Below, in pieces: positions 51,331 through 64,000 of a DNA stretch of 64,000 nt (its first letter is position 1; every line of letters starts with the position of its first letter). Source of the DNA: Gymnorhina tibicen (lineage: Eukaryota > Chordata > Aves > Passeriformes > Artamidae); NCBI GenBank assembly GCA_013399875.1, contig VXAZ01009468.1, positions 71,230 to 135,229 on the forward strand. The letters run 5' to 3'. Below the pieces are notes generated by a model. The model worked only from the letters and a program-made list of their open reading frames with translations. It was not told where the DNA came from and ran no database searches. The translations under genes were made by a program, and so were the position numbers.

Positions 51331-54300
51331 AGATAAAAGGAATCTAGAGAGCAGTGAATTAAAATCTGATTTTCATCTCACAACCATCTATAAAGCTAGG
51401 TGTGTCCTTGCCAAGTTCCAGTCTCAGATATTTCAGGTCTCCACAGTTAATGCAATTTCTCCAGCACAAATATTTCCAGTATCAGAGTACAGCCTTCTTC
51501 CTCCTATCTTTTGTCCTCTCCACCTAAAACAGGCATGTCCCCCCACACCTCCTACACCCAGTCTAATTTGCACTCAACCACTGAATAATCCAGATTTGAA
51601 GGAACCACTGAAGGTTAAACTGCCTGAAACAGTGTTTCCCTCCCCCCAAAGCAGGGGCCAACTTGGATCAGTTGCTCAGGGCATTGCTCATTTCTTCTCA
51701 GGGCCACTAAGTCTTTGCGTAACTATGTATTTTAAGGCCAAAAATAACCTTCTGATGATCTGACTTTCCACCTAACAAAGACTGGAAAATCTCACCTAGT
51801 CATTTTTACACTTGGCATTTCAGCTTACATGCAAGCTAGGCCATGTTTGTCAAGCATAGCCTGAAAAACAGTATATGGATTCACCACAAAAATCATGCAA
51901 TCCATTGCAGCCTTGAGGTCCCCAACCAGCATCAACCCAAGCCATTAAGTCTTCACCGTGAGCACAGCGTATTTGTAGTTCTTACGAAAGAAAGTGTAAA
52001 ACTTCTTTTTAGAACTAAAACTACATCAAACACTTTCTCAGAAGCCTTTGAAGAATGTTTCCAACTACCCAAGTGAAGCTCAGCTCCAAGTACCCCTCCT
52101 AAGGAGACCTTCCCCTGCATACATATGTGACTGAACATGCCAGCTTCCCCAGTTTCATGGAATGTATTAATGGCAAATGTATTGATAGAATTTTAAATGT
52201 CATCTTCCATGTCCACAGTCGTAAGATTTATCAGCACCTCTCTTCATCAATACATTTATTTAACAACACACTCACAACATGTTTCCTTGACTACCTAAAC
52301 AAGGCTGTCCATCATCCCTTAACTAGCACAGAATCTCTCTCAACTCACACACCAGTTCCTGCAAAGATTAAAAGTTCCTGCTTGTCACTAAGAAAAACCT
52401 CCCCCACCCCTCCAAAACCTCCATAATTATATAAACAAAGAACTTGTGTGGAAATACATTTATTCATATAAAAGCATCTCATAATAGTCAAGTTATCCCC
52501 CTTTCCTTGATGAAGAGCTATGCGAAATCCAAGTGACTAAGAGCAGGGCTGCATGTACTGTAACAGCATGAACTACTACACTGAAATTAGAGATGTTAGC
52601 CAAGATCCTGTGATCTCCTCACCTTACATTTTTCCTCAAACATCAATTTTTGGCCCTGTCAGATATGAACAAAACCTTCAGTCTGATTCAAGAGAGTCAC
52701 CCTTGTTCTCACGTTACGTTCTCTGCTCTCCTGTCTGGAATTATTACTGTTGTATTCTCTGCCAACAGCAAGGAATCTCTTTAAGCTTGAAAAAAATGTG
52801 GAACAAAATAAAATAAAAAAAAATCCCATCACATGAGTAAATGAGGCTTGACAGTATGATGGATGCTGCAGGTTCACAAGTATGAAGGTACTCCTAAGAT
52901 GATGGCTTGCGCCTGTTACAGCTTCACATCTTCACATAAGCATAAAAGGTTTGCCGCATTCAGGAGGGAGATTTAAGATTGGATGCATTTTATATAAGAC
53001 TGAAGATGACTAAGTCACAGCTGGACAGATTATGTTCTAGAAACAAGCTACGCTTTCCTCCCTGTACCTTAAACAACAGCATTTCCTCATCTGCATATTT
53101 CCTCCTTTCCCTTTCAAACACAAGATGCTGAATTCTAACAAGAAAAAAACCAGACAGAAAATATTCACAGCAATGTGCTTTAACCAAAAGGAATTTCACA
53201 TGCACCACTCGTCATAGGGCTAATTTGATTTTGTCATTATGGAAAAACTGAAAACTATCGAGACCTCAGCTGGGTAACAGTTGGATAGGAGAATGATCTC
53301 AACACAGGAGGAAAACAGCACAGACAGGAATTATCTTCCTGAATAATGCAGATAAGTTTTGTGTGCACTAGAGATCTAAACACAGTATGCCGAACTACTC
53401 TGAAGGCCCCCTCAGATAGCTTATCAGTCCTGTGGCTTCAAATCATAGCAGCATTGTTCATAACCCAAACTACCTTGTAGCATCACAAAGCTAGTGAAAA
53501 CAGGCAGGAAGAACACCCTGGCTCATATTACCATGCTTCCCCATCATCAGCTCATACAGATGTTTTCACCTGTATCCACTACATAATGCACTCCCCACCA
53601 CACCTACTAACAGCAGTATTAAAACCACTGACAGCTTTACTGAAAGAACCTGAAGATACATAGAGAGGGAACACAACACTACAGAACATGGACTTGTTGG
53701 CAGAGGCGACGACTGGCGTGGGTCAGAGAGCTACCTAAAACTGCAATTTGTACCACTAGACCAGAAGCCAAAAAACAACCAAACATGCTGTACACCTCCA
53801 CAACTGCCTATAAGATGTCCTATGCGAGCCAATTCCTTTTTTGTGCCTTAATTATTTTATCAGTAAAATCAAAATACCACTTCTGAGATGTCACAACATG
53901 AAAGCCAGGGCTTTATCTAGTTCTAAGCAGAACAGGAGTGGGGACACATTGTCTTGCCAGCATTTCATCTTGAACTTTTAGGGGCAAAAAGCACCTGAAA
54001 AAAATTTCAGTCACTGTGGCCACTTCACATGTTTCATTCCTGTCAGTAAAGGCTAAGGACCTACACGCTCACCCTGGGTGAGAAGCGGCAGACTCCAAAA
54101 ATCAGCGATGATCAGTTTAACTGCAGAGATTTTAACCTAAGCTAAATTATGCCTGTTCAGTACTAACAGAATTCCATAGAAAGTCCCATTGTTCAAGATG
54201 AATTTCTACATTTTAAACTCATGTACCATTTCAGTAACAACCATCTCTCAACAACTTCAGCAAAAAGTTTCCATCATTTTTAAAATATGTGTCAAGGCCA

Positions 54301-57300
54301 CTTTTTTCCTCCTTCACAACCTTCTCTTCATGTAAAACCGAAAATTTTAGAATTCCTTTCAAGTACTGCCCCAGCCCAGTGACTCTCATGGGAACAGACT
54401 GCTTCACTATTACTCAGGAAAAGGAATGATGCCTAAACTCTGACACTGGAAGAGCAACAGAAAGCTACAAACTCTGCTTACAAGAACAGTCTGCTCCCCA
54501 TCCATCTCTGCTGTGTGACACTGTTTAAAAAAAAAACCAAAACAAACTGTTTTTCAAGCAAGGGATTTCACTAAGAAGGTCCTGATTACACTTTCATACT
54601 GTTCTGCAAAAACCACAGAACTTACATCAGCATTTGGACATCCCATTTCATTCTCCCTGAGATCTTCTTTCCATGTGTGATTCAACAAATTTCTGCTGAC
54701 CAGTTTCAAGCTGACAGTCCCAAGCTGCACCCAAGAGAGGCTTAACTAATGACTGCAGGTTTTGATGCATAGTCTCACTTTTAGAACATGCTAGTGCTTT
54801 ATTCTTTATTAATTTATTACTGCTGTCTGCGTATGTAAGACTTAGAAATGCAGGAGCAGGAAACAGGAACTGTGACACATCAATTTCAACTCTTATGTTG
54901 TTCCATGGCAGCTTGTGGGTAAAGTCTTTTCCCAGTTTGCGAGTTTTTCATCTTCTTACAAATTCTGTACCTGAACATTTCATAAAGGAACCTGCAGTAG
55001 CCAAAGAGAACCTACCGAGACCAAACCTGTGTTCTCAGATGCAAACACTTCTGTGCTCAGCTTCTTGACTTCGACTGACCCACACCATGCTCCAAGTGTT
55101 TCAGGAGCTAAGCTGGAAAGGTAACAAGCACCACTCTTTTAGCAGCACTAATGGTGATCTCCATAGGTGTGAAAAGAAGGCCAACAGCCTGGGACTTGGG
55201 CATCCAAGTGCCTCCCACCTCAAGCAGAGCATGCAAGAAACAGCCCCTCCAAACAGGACCACTGCAAGGGCAGCGTTAAGGTATTTCCTTTGCGTATCGC
55301 ACAAGTCACAGCTTTAACCTCAGCAGAGATCTTCCTACTGATAAGTCACGTATCTAAAGAGACAGATCTGGGATGGCATACCCCAAAATGCAACGTCTTA
55401 GTAAAACTTTCCACCTCCTGCCCAGCCACTGCCACACATAAATGATGTGTTCCAATCCTTATCCTGAGTCCTTATCCTGAGGCATGGGCGGGGAGCAGAC
55501 ACAAGCGTTCAGATGGAGTCCCCAAAACTCTCTGTACACATCACCCCAGTGCTCACCTGTTATAGTTTACAGCTATTGGCTGTAAAGATAAGACAGCACA
55601 TACGCTCTGCTTAGTTCCCTTATGGTAAAGTGATTGATTTGGGGCTATTTGCAAAGGTTTTCATTAAAGAAAAGATTACCCTCACAACAGATGAGATTTC
55701 TTGCTTATGAGACATACTGCTCACACCCATCATGAATTTTTTTTGCACAGCAATACGCGTTTGGAGATGTCATGACATGCTAACATTTAAATACCTTTAT
55801 TCAAACACAAATAGCCAAAATGCTGCCTCAAGTTCTATTAGACCAAGTAGTCTCACTAGGTACGGAACAAAGCCTCAGCTCGCAGTGAGCAGACAGAACA
55901 GCACACAACAGGATCTGCAGTGCACACACAATTGCTTTATTTCAAATTTGCTAAAACCAAGTTTTCCATATTAAAGAAATAGGATTGAAGTTTCTGCTGC
56001 AACTGGCCTTGGCTGAATTACACTTTTGTGTTGTTCCACTCATACTATATATATTTTCAGTGAAGTAATATGGAATTCATGCCATGATCTTTTTTTATAC
56101 ATTTGACAGTGTATCTTCAGTAATTTGTAATTTTCTGCACACCTTGCAGCATTTCACTACCCATTAATGACTGGCAAGTAAATATAAAACAAAGACTTTC
56201 TAGTTGCTAGGTTAAAAACAAAAAGGATAAGAAACATCGTGTGGTGCATTTACTTACACAGATTAGTAATATTTTTATACTAATTAACTTTTTGCCATCT
56301 TCCAAAATGACCCATCACTCCAGCTTTCAGTTGTACTGACGTTCTGCAAAAGTATACCTACAAGAATTTGCTGTTTTGAAACAGTTAAGAACCAAGCTTA
56401 GGCTGTAACACTTCTCCACCATCACAGATCGAGCCTACGTTAAAACTCACATCTGACCAGCTTCTCAAACAAACAAGAGCAGATGAAGGCAAGACTACAC
56501 CACCAATTTTCAAGCGGGGAACTAAGGGTTTGTCTACAGAAAGCACTCCACACACAGTGATCAAGGGCACAAACTCACAGAATGGCACTGATTTGTCAGC
56601 ATGCAGTGGATGGTGGTTCACTCTCTTTTCAGAGGAGTGTGAAGTTACAGGGGACAGCCTGAGCTGGCCGCGCTGGGTGCGGCACTGAAAGGCGGAGACC
56701 CTGTTCCCCTTCTCCGGTCCCCACCACATCCTCTGCACTTCCACCCATATGCTCTCCCCTATTTATTTTGTGAGGGCTCTGGATGCCTGACAAATCTCTC
56801 GGTGTGCCAATTCAGTTCACTATCTTGGCAAAAAAATAATCCAGCAAAATTCAAAACATAAAATAACCCCAGCACAGCTTTCTGCTGGGTTAGCAAGCTG
56901 GAGGAGTTCAGAAAAGGAATCCAGCAGGAACCAGAGCTGGCAAACAGAAAAGGCAGAATGCCCCGTTGGGTAAGAGAGCAAGGGGGAACAAAACTTCCCC
57001 CATTCAGCAGCAGAGCAGTTGGATACGCTCAGCTGTCTCGTGTAACTTCACCCGGAGTAACCTCGCTCACAGGGTGCAGTTCTGCAATAGTTTCAAGCTG
57101 ACTTCAGCTGGCACAGCTTCAGTGCAGCCTCCCCATCCCTCCCTGCACTGGTGCTAATCTGACCCCACAGTCAAGCAGTTCAGGCATAAGCCAGCAGAAA
57201 ACTCTTCCTTTCAAAAATGAAATGCACTTGTTTTCTGAATGGTAGTCTTGAATAGTTCTGAATAGTTCACTACTGGGACAGGCATCGGCCAGAACAGAGG

Positions 57301-60300
57301 CAAAAGTGACGCTGGGAAGAACAGGGCTGTCAGCCTGAACTGCCACGGAACACTATTATGCACCAAAAACCTGCACAAAGCTGTACAATGAATATACAGT
57401 GCGTAACAAACACCCATTCCAGTTTAACACACAAATTTCCATATACAAGCAAACCCTGAGGTGGAAATTAGAAGAACTGCACAACAAAGCGAGTTTGTGA
57501 CAAGCTCAGAACCTGACTTTCACCCTACAGTATCCTTGTTCCCTCTTAACTTCCAGGCCATCTTGAACCCCAACATCCTTGAAGTTCATAAAACTCCAAG
57601 AGAATTTTGAATCAGCAAGCCAGTCTCCTCTACAGTCAAGCACAGCCTACTTAACTCTATCAAGCAGTCATCTTTTCTTCAAAGGTTCACTTTAGCTGTG
57701 TTCATACAGGAAGCTTCCAGATCTGTGCTATAGCGAAAGTTAATCTACAGCCACAATTACTGAAAGCATTCTTGTAGCATGATTGTTAAGTTATTCCAAT
57801 TCAATACTACCGAAACACAGGAAATAATGTTTTAGTGTCTTTAGTTAAAGGCCACACAAATGCAAAAGGCTTGTGTACTCTTCCAAGTATCTATAAATTG
57901 ATAGTGCAGCTCAGGTTGAGACATGCTATTTTAAGGGCTCCATGTTGAACCCCCAGGGCACTTCAGCTTCCCAAATCACTGGTTCTCAAACTTCTCCCAG
58001 TGTATTCCTTCCTGCCTACAAGCAAGGATACGTTCTCACCTCCTCACTCTCTCCCATAAAAACATTTGAGAACTGCTCCTTGGCAGCAGTTTCCATACCA
58101 GCATCCTGCAGGGGTTCCAGTCCTAAAGCCTGACTTAAAGCATTCCCAGACAGATGTCACTTGGGCAGAGGCAGCACTGGGAAATACAACCACACTGAAA
58201 AATACTCCTCTATTCCCATTCTCTGCACTACTTGGAGCTGTGATGAGAAGTTTCAGTCTTCCTGGTCGCATCCTTCCACCAGCTATCACCTCTGCAGCTC
58301 CCATATTCTGCTCCCAGAAGCAAGAAGCAACTTTCTGTCCTACAGTCTGACCAACACTGTCTTACGTGGGTTTCCTTACCCAAATATGACCATCAACATA
58401 ATCCTCAGAAATTCTCTGCCACTTATTTTCATGATTCAAAGTCATGCAAAACCAAGAGACCACATTATCTGATGCCAACAAACTAAAACTCCAAGCTGCA
58501 TCCTGACTTTTTTTTTCCTTTACTGAATCAGTAGCAGCAAGCATGTTCTGTTAAAAAGTTTGGTGGCAGGGTCTCACACGCCTTCCCTATCAACAACTTG
58601 CATTTCAAACTGCTTGCTTTAAAGTTAAGAGGATTCTTCTCAGTATCAGAACTTCAAACTGTTTTCTGGGTTGCTGGCACAGTCACTGAAAACATTTTGT
58701 CCTGTAAATCAACAAGGCTGCAGAAGAAAACCTTGGTATGAGTTCTGTGAGGACAACAGGAATAGGCCTGAGTCACTAAATGAGCAGCTACCAAATCCAG
58801 ACAATACCTTCTTGTCAATGTGTATGATTGCAATTGTAATCATGCTCTAAATATGAACACATCAAAAGCACCATGACCTTTCTACTATGAAATTACTTTG
58901 AAATATTTTAGGGCATTTTGGTTTTAAAGCTAACTCACATTCTGCCTCAAAAGGCTGCTTGTAAGTGAAAAACAAACCAACCAAACAACAAAAAACTAGG
59001 TTTGTTTAGAACAGGATGAAAACAGAAAAGTTTGCTGCCTTGAAAACTAGATAGATCTGAGTGTTTGGGATACCTCCCCTTTGCTAAACTTAGCCCTTCT
59101 GTGACCCTCAGGGAGGAATGCAAGACCTGTCTACGTTATCAAGTTTATAAGGATTACACTTTAGCATAAACAACAGATCATTCCTGAACTTCACTCTAAA
59201 AGCCAAATTCCTGACCATTTCTCAATGCCACTCTTCTACGTTCCTCTCTCTTCATTCCCCCTTTTTTCTTCGTGTTTGGTGAATGTGGGACTATTAGATT
59301 CCTGACCACAAAAGAAATTACTTCTCCCGCTCACTAAAAGCTTGCCACTCAAACTGCTGACAAATCCTCCCACATTTTTCCACCTTTGAGTCTGAACACA
59401 TCAGTACACTTTGCTGAATATTTCCCATATTGCTCATTAAAATAATTGGGGTTTGTGTGTGTTTGGCAGGAGGAAATAAAACTCACCAAGAAAGATTTTC
59501 TTTCTCAAATATATTATTTAAAATATAGTTTGTTTGTTCTACTTGTTTCAGCATTTAACTTAGATTTAAGGATCAGAATGATGCAGATTTACAATTTAAA
59601 CAACCATATTGATGCTCCTGTAGGACTTGTGGCAACAAAAACTAGCATTAAGACTATTATTCACTGAAGATTTCTTTTTTTGGGCTACAGCTTTTCAAGT
59701 TCAGACTCATCAGTTGAAGTGAGGGAAAAATCCCTTTAGCTATTTTTGTTACAGGAAAATACTACTTCACCACTGGCTCGGGTGGGGGGAAGGGGGACGA
59801 TGAACCAGAACCTCCTGATTTGTCCTGTAGATCATCCTTCAAGACAAAGAGCATCTTTGCTAATTATAGAAAAAAAAAAAAATTTAAACTAGCAGCAGTT
59901 GAAAAACTGTTTCGCAGCATGCTCAGTGAGCATTAGCTGCGATTTCAGCAGCTTAGCAAGTCCCACCCCTGCGTGAGCTCAGCAGGGAGGCCTGAAGCAC
60001 TGCACATTCTCCCTGCTCAGCAGGGACAGGGGCCGCAGCTCGGCTGATTTGCTACAGGAATACTGGAAAATTGCCACCAAAATAGCAAATCCTGTGGAAA
60101 AAAAAAACCCCAACCCAACCAAGAACCCCCCAGCAACTTCAATAAGGAATTAAAAGGAAAAAGTGGAAAAAAATCTCAGCTCACACAGTTTCAACATACT
60201 GAACTCTTGCTGCATTATGGTCTAGTGCTTTTTCCATGATCAAAATAAGCAAAAGGTTTAGGTTAAGCCAGATTTATACAAACCCATCCCTAACAATGCA

Positions 60301-61348
60301 AGTGCAAACTTACTGTGCACTAACTCTTGACACAAGTCGGTCATGGGAGCCAAAGACTGGCTGTAGAATCTGTAACAGCTGTAATATCCATAGCTATTTT
60401 TCTTTTAATTTGGAAGAGGGGAAAAAAAACTAAATAGACAAGTAAAACAGAACAAAATCTTTATTTTAAAATCAAATAGCAGCTTAAGTTTCATAGGGGC
60501 AACTGAGACTTAGCTCACATGCTATACATTTAAGCACACGTTTAACATTTTCAATTCAAGCACTGCTACTACATCTTGCACACATAAAGAACACTTTGCC
60601 TATTGCAATCTTTCTCATACACTGCACACAACACAGCATTTCATTGGCAAAATTTCAGTTACACACACAAGCAGCACCAGAGTAAAAACACAAATGTGCT
60701 TTTGTAATACAGCAATAATGTCATGAGAACAATGATTTTTGAATTTTCAAACCTCTGAACAGTCATTATGTTTGTTTTAGTATTGCCAGAATAGATAGAA
60801 ACATTTTTATCTCATCACATCATTCAACACAAGTTTGTAAAAGTCTGATCATCCAAAATGGGAGAAAGCATAGACTGGACAGACGAATAAATGACATGGC
60901 TGGGACATCACACATTTAGTTCTCCCTTGCACACTTTGCACCTGGAAGTTTGAATTAAAAATGGGGTTTTTTTACTTCGAGGAACATTTGAAAAATTTAA
61001 ATCACTGATTGCTGGTTGGCTTTTCTCCCCCCAGAAAAAAGAGCGTAACTTTTGCATGTTCTGAGATTCCAGTTCAATACCATCTCTTTCCTGTGTTTTT
61101 TCAACTTTGACCAATTAGTGTTAAAATAAAATCTTGCTGTAACTGAGGATCTTTCTAAAAAGTGATTTAAATGTACATGGGATTTCATCACCCCACCTTG
61201 CAGGGGGGAAATCTCAGACAACATTAGCTAAGGAATATTACTTTCAGGTCACTTGGGATATGACAGTAAAACGAAGAGCCAGGGCCTTGTCAAAGCGGTG
61301 CCAGTTATCCAACAGAATGTGAGGCAATGGACCAATTCCCCATTATAA

Positions 61349-61392
61349 CCTACAGAGAGACTGTAAACAACCTACAGAGGGACTGTAAACAA
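61349..61392. repeat. 22-bp tandem duplication (two copies)
   Basis: cctacagagagactgtaaac plus aa is followed at once by cctacagagggactgtaaac plus aa, with a single mismatch. Local replication slippage is the likely cause. Confidence 0.9.
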
Positions 61393-63229
61393 AGACTAAG
61401 GGGCCATGAAGATCAATTTCTGTATTTCATTAAACCACGGAGCAGGTTTCATACTCACAAAATCCAGAGTTCAGTACTGGTGTCATGTCACTCCAGGTTA
61501 GGCAGCAGATAACACCTCCAGCCCCAGAGACGGATGTCTTTTAGGGGGGTTAAAAGTTGCTCACCCCACCTTGTGAGGCAATTTGGGTGCTACAGATCCT
61601 CAAATATGAAAGCTACTCAGAGTTTGGCATCTACCACATGATTGCTGCCAGTCAAGCGGATTTAAAGGCATATTTTAATCTCTCTCACATTATTCTGGTC
61701 CTGGAATTTTTTGCTTTGAGCTCATAGTAATTTTGAGTTGGGTAACTCAGGCCAGGGCAAGGGGCTCCCCATGATAGGTGTTAGTTTACAAAGATGGCAG
61801 TGTTTTCTAATGCTAATGTATTCCCATGCTGCATACCTCAACTAACAGTTTCATCTCTAACAAATGCACTGGAATATGCTGATAGCTCCAACTCGACAGC
61901 ACAATATCATACAGACAGCGGCCAGTGCCAAATGGTTAGTTAAGCAGATAAGAAAGGCACTCATTCTTCCTTAAAAAAAAAAAAAAAATAGGAAGCTATT
62001 GCAGTCAGGCAGACAGAGTGTGGATGGGAGCTGGCAGATTCCACAATACAGAGTCACGTCAAAAATGGCCTCCTGCAAACTGTTCCTTCAAGCATTTGAG
62101 TCAACCGAAAGGGAGGAATCTTTCCCATTATTCACAGGAGTTTCACCTCCCTATTCCACAGCAGAGCAACATTTCCTATACATTTTGACATACAAGCACG
62201 TAAGAAGCTCAGAGAATAAATTGTACTCTGCAGCAGAGGGAAACTCCTCTCCCCACTTTCTGTTTCCAGTCCCGAAGTTGAGTCGGGCCTTTATTTTGAC
62301 AGTTCCCTGGTCTGTGAATGGAAAATCCCTCCTCAGCACTAGCAGGCTGGTGTCTGCTGCACACACCCACTGCACACAGCAGAAATTCCAGTCAATAAGG
62401 CAAGTGGGGCCCAGGCGCTGGAAGGGGAGGAAGGAGACATACAAACAATAAGAAAAGCATCTGGCTCTGTTACTGGCTGGGAAGGAGACTGGAGTTCAAA
62501 AGAGACACAACTGCAGCCTTCACTTCATAGGAAGATCATATCAATTCTCACTGCCCTACTTTTCACACAGACCAAAATATGTGGAAAGGGTAACTCGGGG
62601 TTTCCAACCTACACTTTAATGCAATTCCATTAACTCAAGAACAGTGATGAAACCCACCTTGGACGTTTTTGTCCCACAGGACCAAAACACACCCCTACTC
62701 CTGCTTTAGGCCTGTGGAAACAGCCCGAAAAGTAAAGCCCTTTGCTGAATGTGAGCCAGCCATCCCTCCACCACCACACTAATGGAGGCTGCTCTGCTGT
62801 CCTTCCCTGGAGATAGCAGCCAAGTCTAGTGAAGCTTCTCTCATAGCAACCAGAGCTCCAGAGCCAACAGCAGCTGCTGTCACTGCCTTCAACGCTTACC
62901 CACAGGATCCAGAGCACAGCAACACCCTCCTCCCTGCACCTCTACAGCAAAAAAAACCCCAGAAGGCTGGCAACAAGATGACTTCCTGGGTCAACCACAA
63001 GAAGCAGAAAAAAAGAAATCCTAGTATTTCCTATACAAGTGAAAAGAGGAATCTCTGATTATTGAAAAAAATAAGAAATTCCTTTTTTGGATTTAGATTC
63101 TGGCAGCAACACCCAGTCAGGGTGGGGGCAACTGCCTGAAATCCATAATGTACCAGCACACCATCAGACACCAATATCAAGTTCTTCCCTCACCCAAGGA
63201 GAGGGATTCGCCCCCACCGTACCCCCAAA

Positions 63230-64000
63230 GCTCTCATTACATCATGGCCCGAGCCCGCAGCAGCCACAGGAGCCCTGCAGCACCCCGTGACCTCTCCAGC
63301 CCCGCAGAACAGCCTCTTCTCCCCCAACAGCACACCCAGGATCTCAGCTGGTGTCAGAGGAACACGAGGACACGGCCGGGAAGGGGCTGCGAACCCCCCC
63401 TCACTGCCTCACCCATTTCCCCGCTTCCACAGGGCCACACGCGGCCTCGCCTCGCTCCCTCCCCCCGAGACGGCGAGACACTGCCCGACGCCGCTTCCCC
63501 ACCCGCCCCGGCGGTGAACTCCGGTCACCGGCACCCAAGGACGAGCCGCCGGGCGACAGTGACCTTGCCGGTGCCGTCGGGAGTCAGAGCGGGGCCGGGG
63601 CGCGGGTAGGGCGGCGGGGAACCCCCCCTGCGGCGGCGGTGGCCGCGGTGACGGGCGAGGAAATGCGGGAGGATCCGCGCTGCAGCCACCGGCGCCGGGA
63701 GCGGGGGTTACGGAGGAAGGCGCCGCACGGGCACCATGAGAAAGCAGAAAATGCAGGTCAAACACCGCCTCCCCCGAGGCCTGGAAGGGCCGGCGGTTCG
63801 GGGCAGGTAGCCGCGGCCCGGAGGCTGCCCCGAGCCGGACAACGACCCCCGCGGCCCCTCGGGACAATGCGGGGACACGGGGCCGCGGACAAGGCCGGGC
63901 TGCAGCGGGGCTTCCCCGGCACTCGCCTTCACCGACAAAGCCTCACGGCCGCTCCAGCCCCAACACCGGCCCCGGCACTGCACCGGCCACCCGCGTCCCG
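63230..64000. promoter_or_regulatory. CpG island, likely SETD5 promoter / first non-coding exon region (runs off the window)
   Basis: Base composition changes sharply to very GC-rich with dense CpG from about 63.23 kb to the right edge, unlike anything else in the window. GC-box-like GGGCGG sequences occur (for example near 63608). There is no conserved protein in any frame; the 150-residue ORFs there are composition artefacts. Placed about 25 kb 5' of the ATG exon on the gene's strand, it is the best candidate for the SETD5 transcription start, possibly bidirectional. The exon border cannot be set. Confidence 0.65.

Larger units (their letters stand above)
38456..63230 (-). other. Long non-coding region, read as SETD5 5'-UTR intron(s)
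   Basis: About 25 kb with no recognisable coding exon on either strand; the open frames are short and match no family. In mammals a similar long gap separates the SETD5 promoter from its ATG exon, so this is most simply 5' intronic sequence. It contains a CpG-rich module at about 39.05-39.32 kb, an AT-rich stretch at about 45.26-45.31 kb, a CR1 at about 50.7-51.3 kb, a 22-bp tandem pair at 61349-61392 and scattered A/T runs (for example 61972-61987). Non-coding 5' exons may exist but cannot be placed from sequence alone. Confidence 0.6.

Noticed and set aside
61999..62451. A 150-residue plus-strand ORF
   Set aside because: It resembles no known protein and has another long ORF on the opposite strand. 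Nothing supports coding.
63409..63983. Long overlapping ORFs (about 90-150 residues) on both strands at the right edge
   Set aside because: They arise from stop-codon scarcity in a CpG island. The peptides are Pro/Arg/Ala-rich without any family motif, and frames are open on both strands at once.

Overview
The window is one stretch of vertebrate nuclear DNA, almost certainly from a bird or a close sauropsid. It has one long split gene with introns of roughly 0.2 to 5 kb, moderate GC content and several CR1 LINE remnants, the usual interspersed repeat of birds and other sauropsids. No bacterial, viral or organellar gene is visible.

The gene is SETD5, a SET-domain chromatin regulator and paralogue of KMT2E/MLL5, read on the minus strand. 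The coding region runs from an ATG at 38351 to a TAG at 27-25. I resolved 21 constitutive coding exons: 38351-38281, 34477-34372, 33495-33284, 32963-32905, 32498-32311, 29660-29418, 24333-24185, 23863-23746, 23312-23203, 22917-22671, 22480-22400, 20053-19790, 18829-18509, 18011-17769, 14442-14313, 13143-12890, 9050-8583, 6922-6636, 3959-3826, 885-812 and 624-25. All junction phases agree and no frame is broken. The sum is 4359 nt, or 1452 residues plus stop. Two in-frame cassette exons also fit, 31254-31216 (13 codons) and 10550-10494 (19 codons). Using both would give 1484 residues.

The order along the protein is an N-terminal Pro/Ser-rich segment, a half PHD-like finger, basic nuclear-localisation clusters, the SET domain (about residues 300-415) with a post-SET-like cysteine cluster, a Glu/Lys-rich region, a basic region, and a long Ser/Pro-rich disordered tail.

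From 38456 to the right edge there is no recognisable coding sequence. This is read as the large 5' (UTR) intron or introns of SETD5. It carries a small CpG-rich, CCAAT-box module at about 39.05-39.32 kb, an old CR1 at about 50.7-51.3 kb, and a strong CpG island from about 63.23 kb to the window end, which is the best candidate for the main promoter and first exon.

The most unusual points are an exact 138-bp direct duplication of an exon/acceptor segment inside the gene, two GC-AG introns, a NAGNAG acceptor in the SET/post-SET junction, and two cassette exons whose peptides resemble sequence in KMT2E. I found no previously undescribed multi-gene system here. The interest is in the splicing architecture of one conserved gene.
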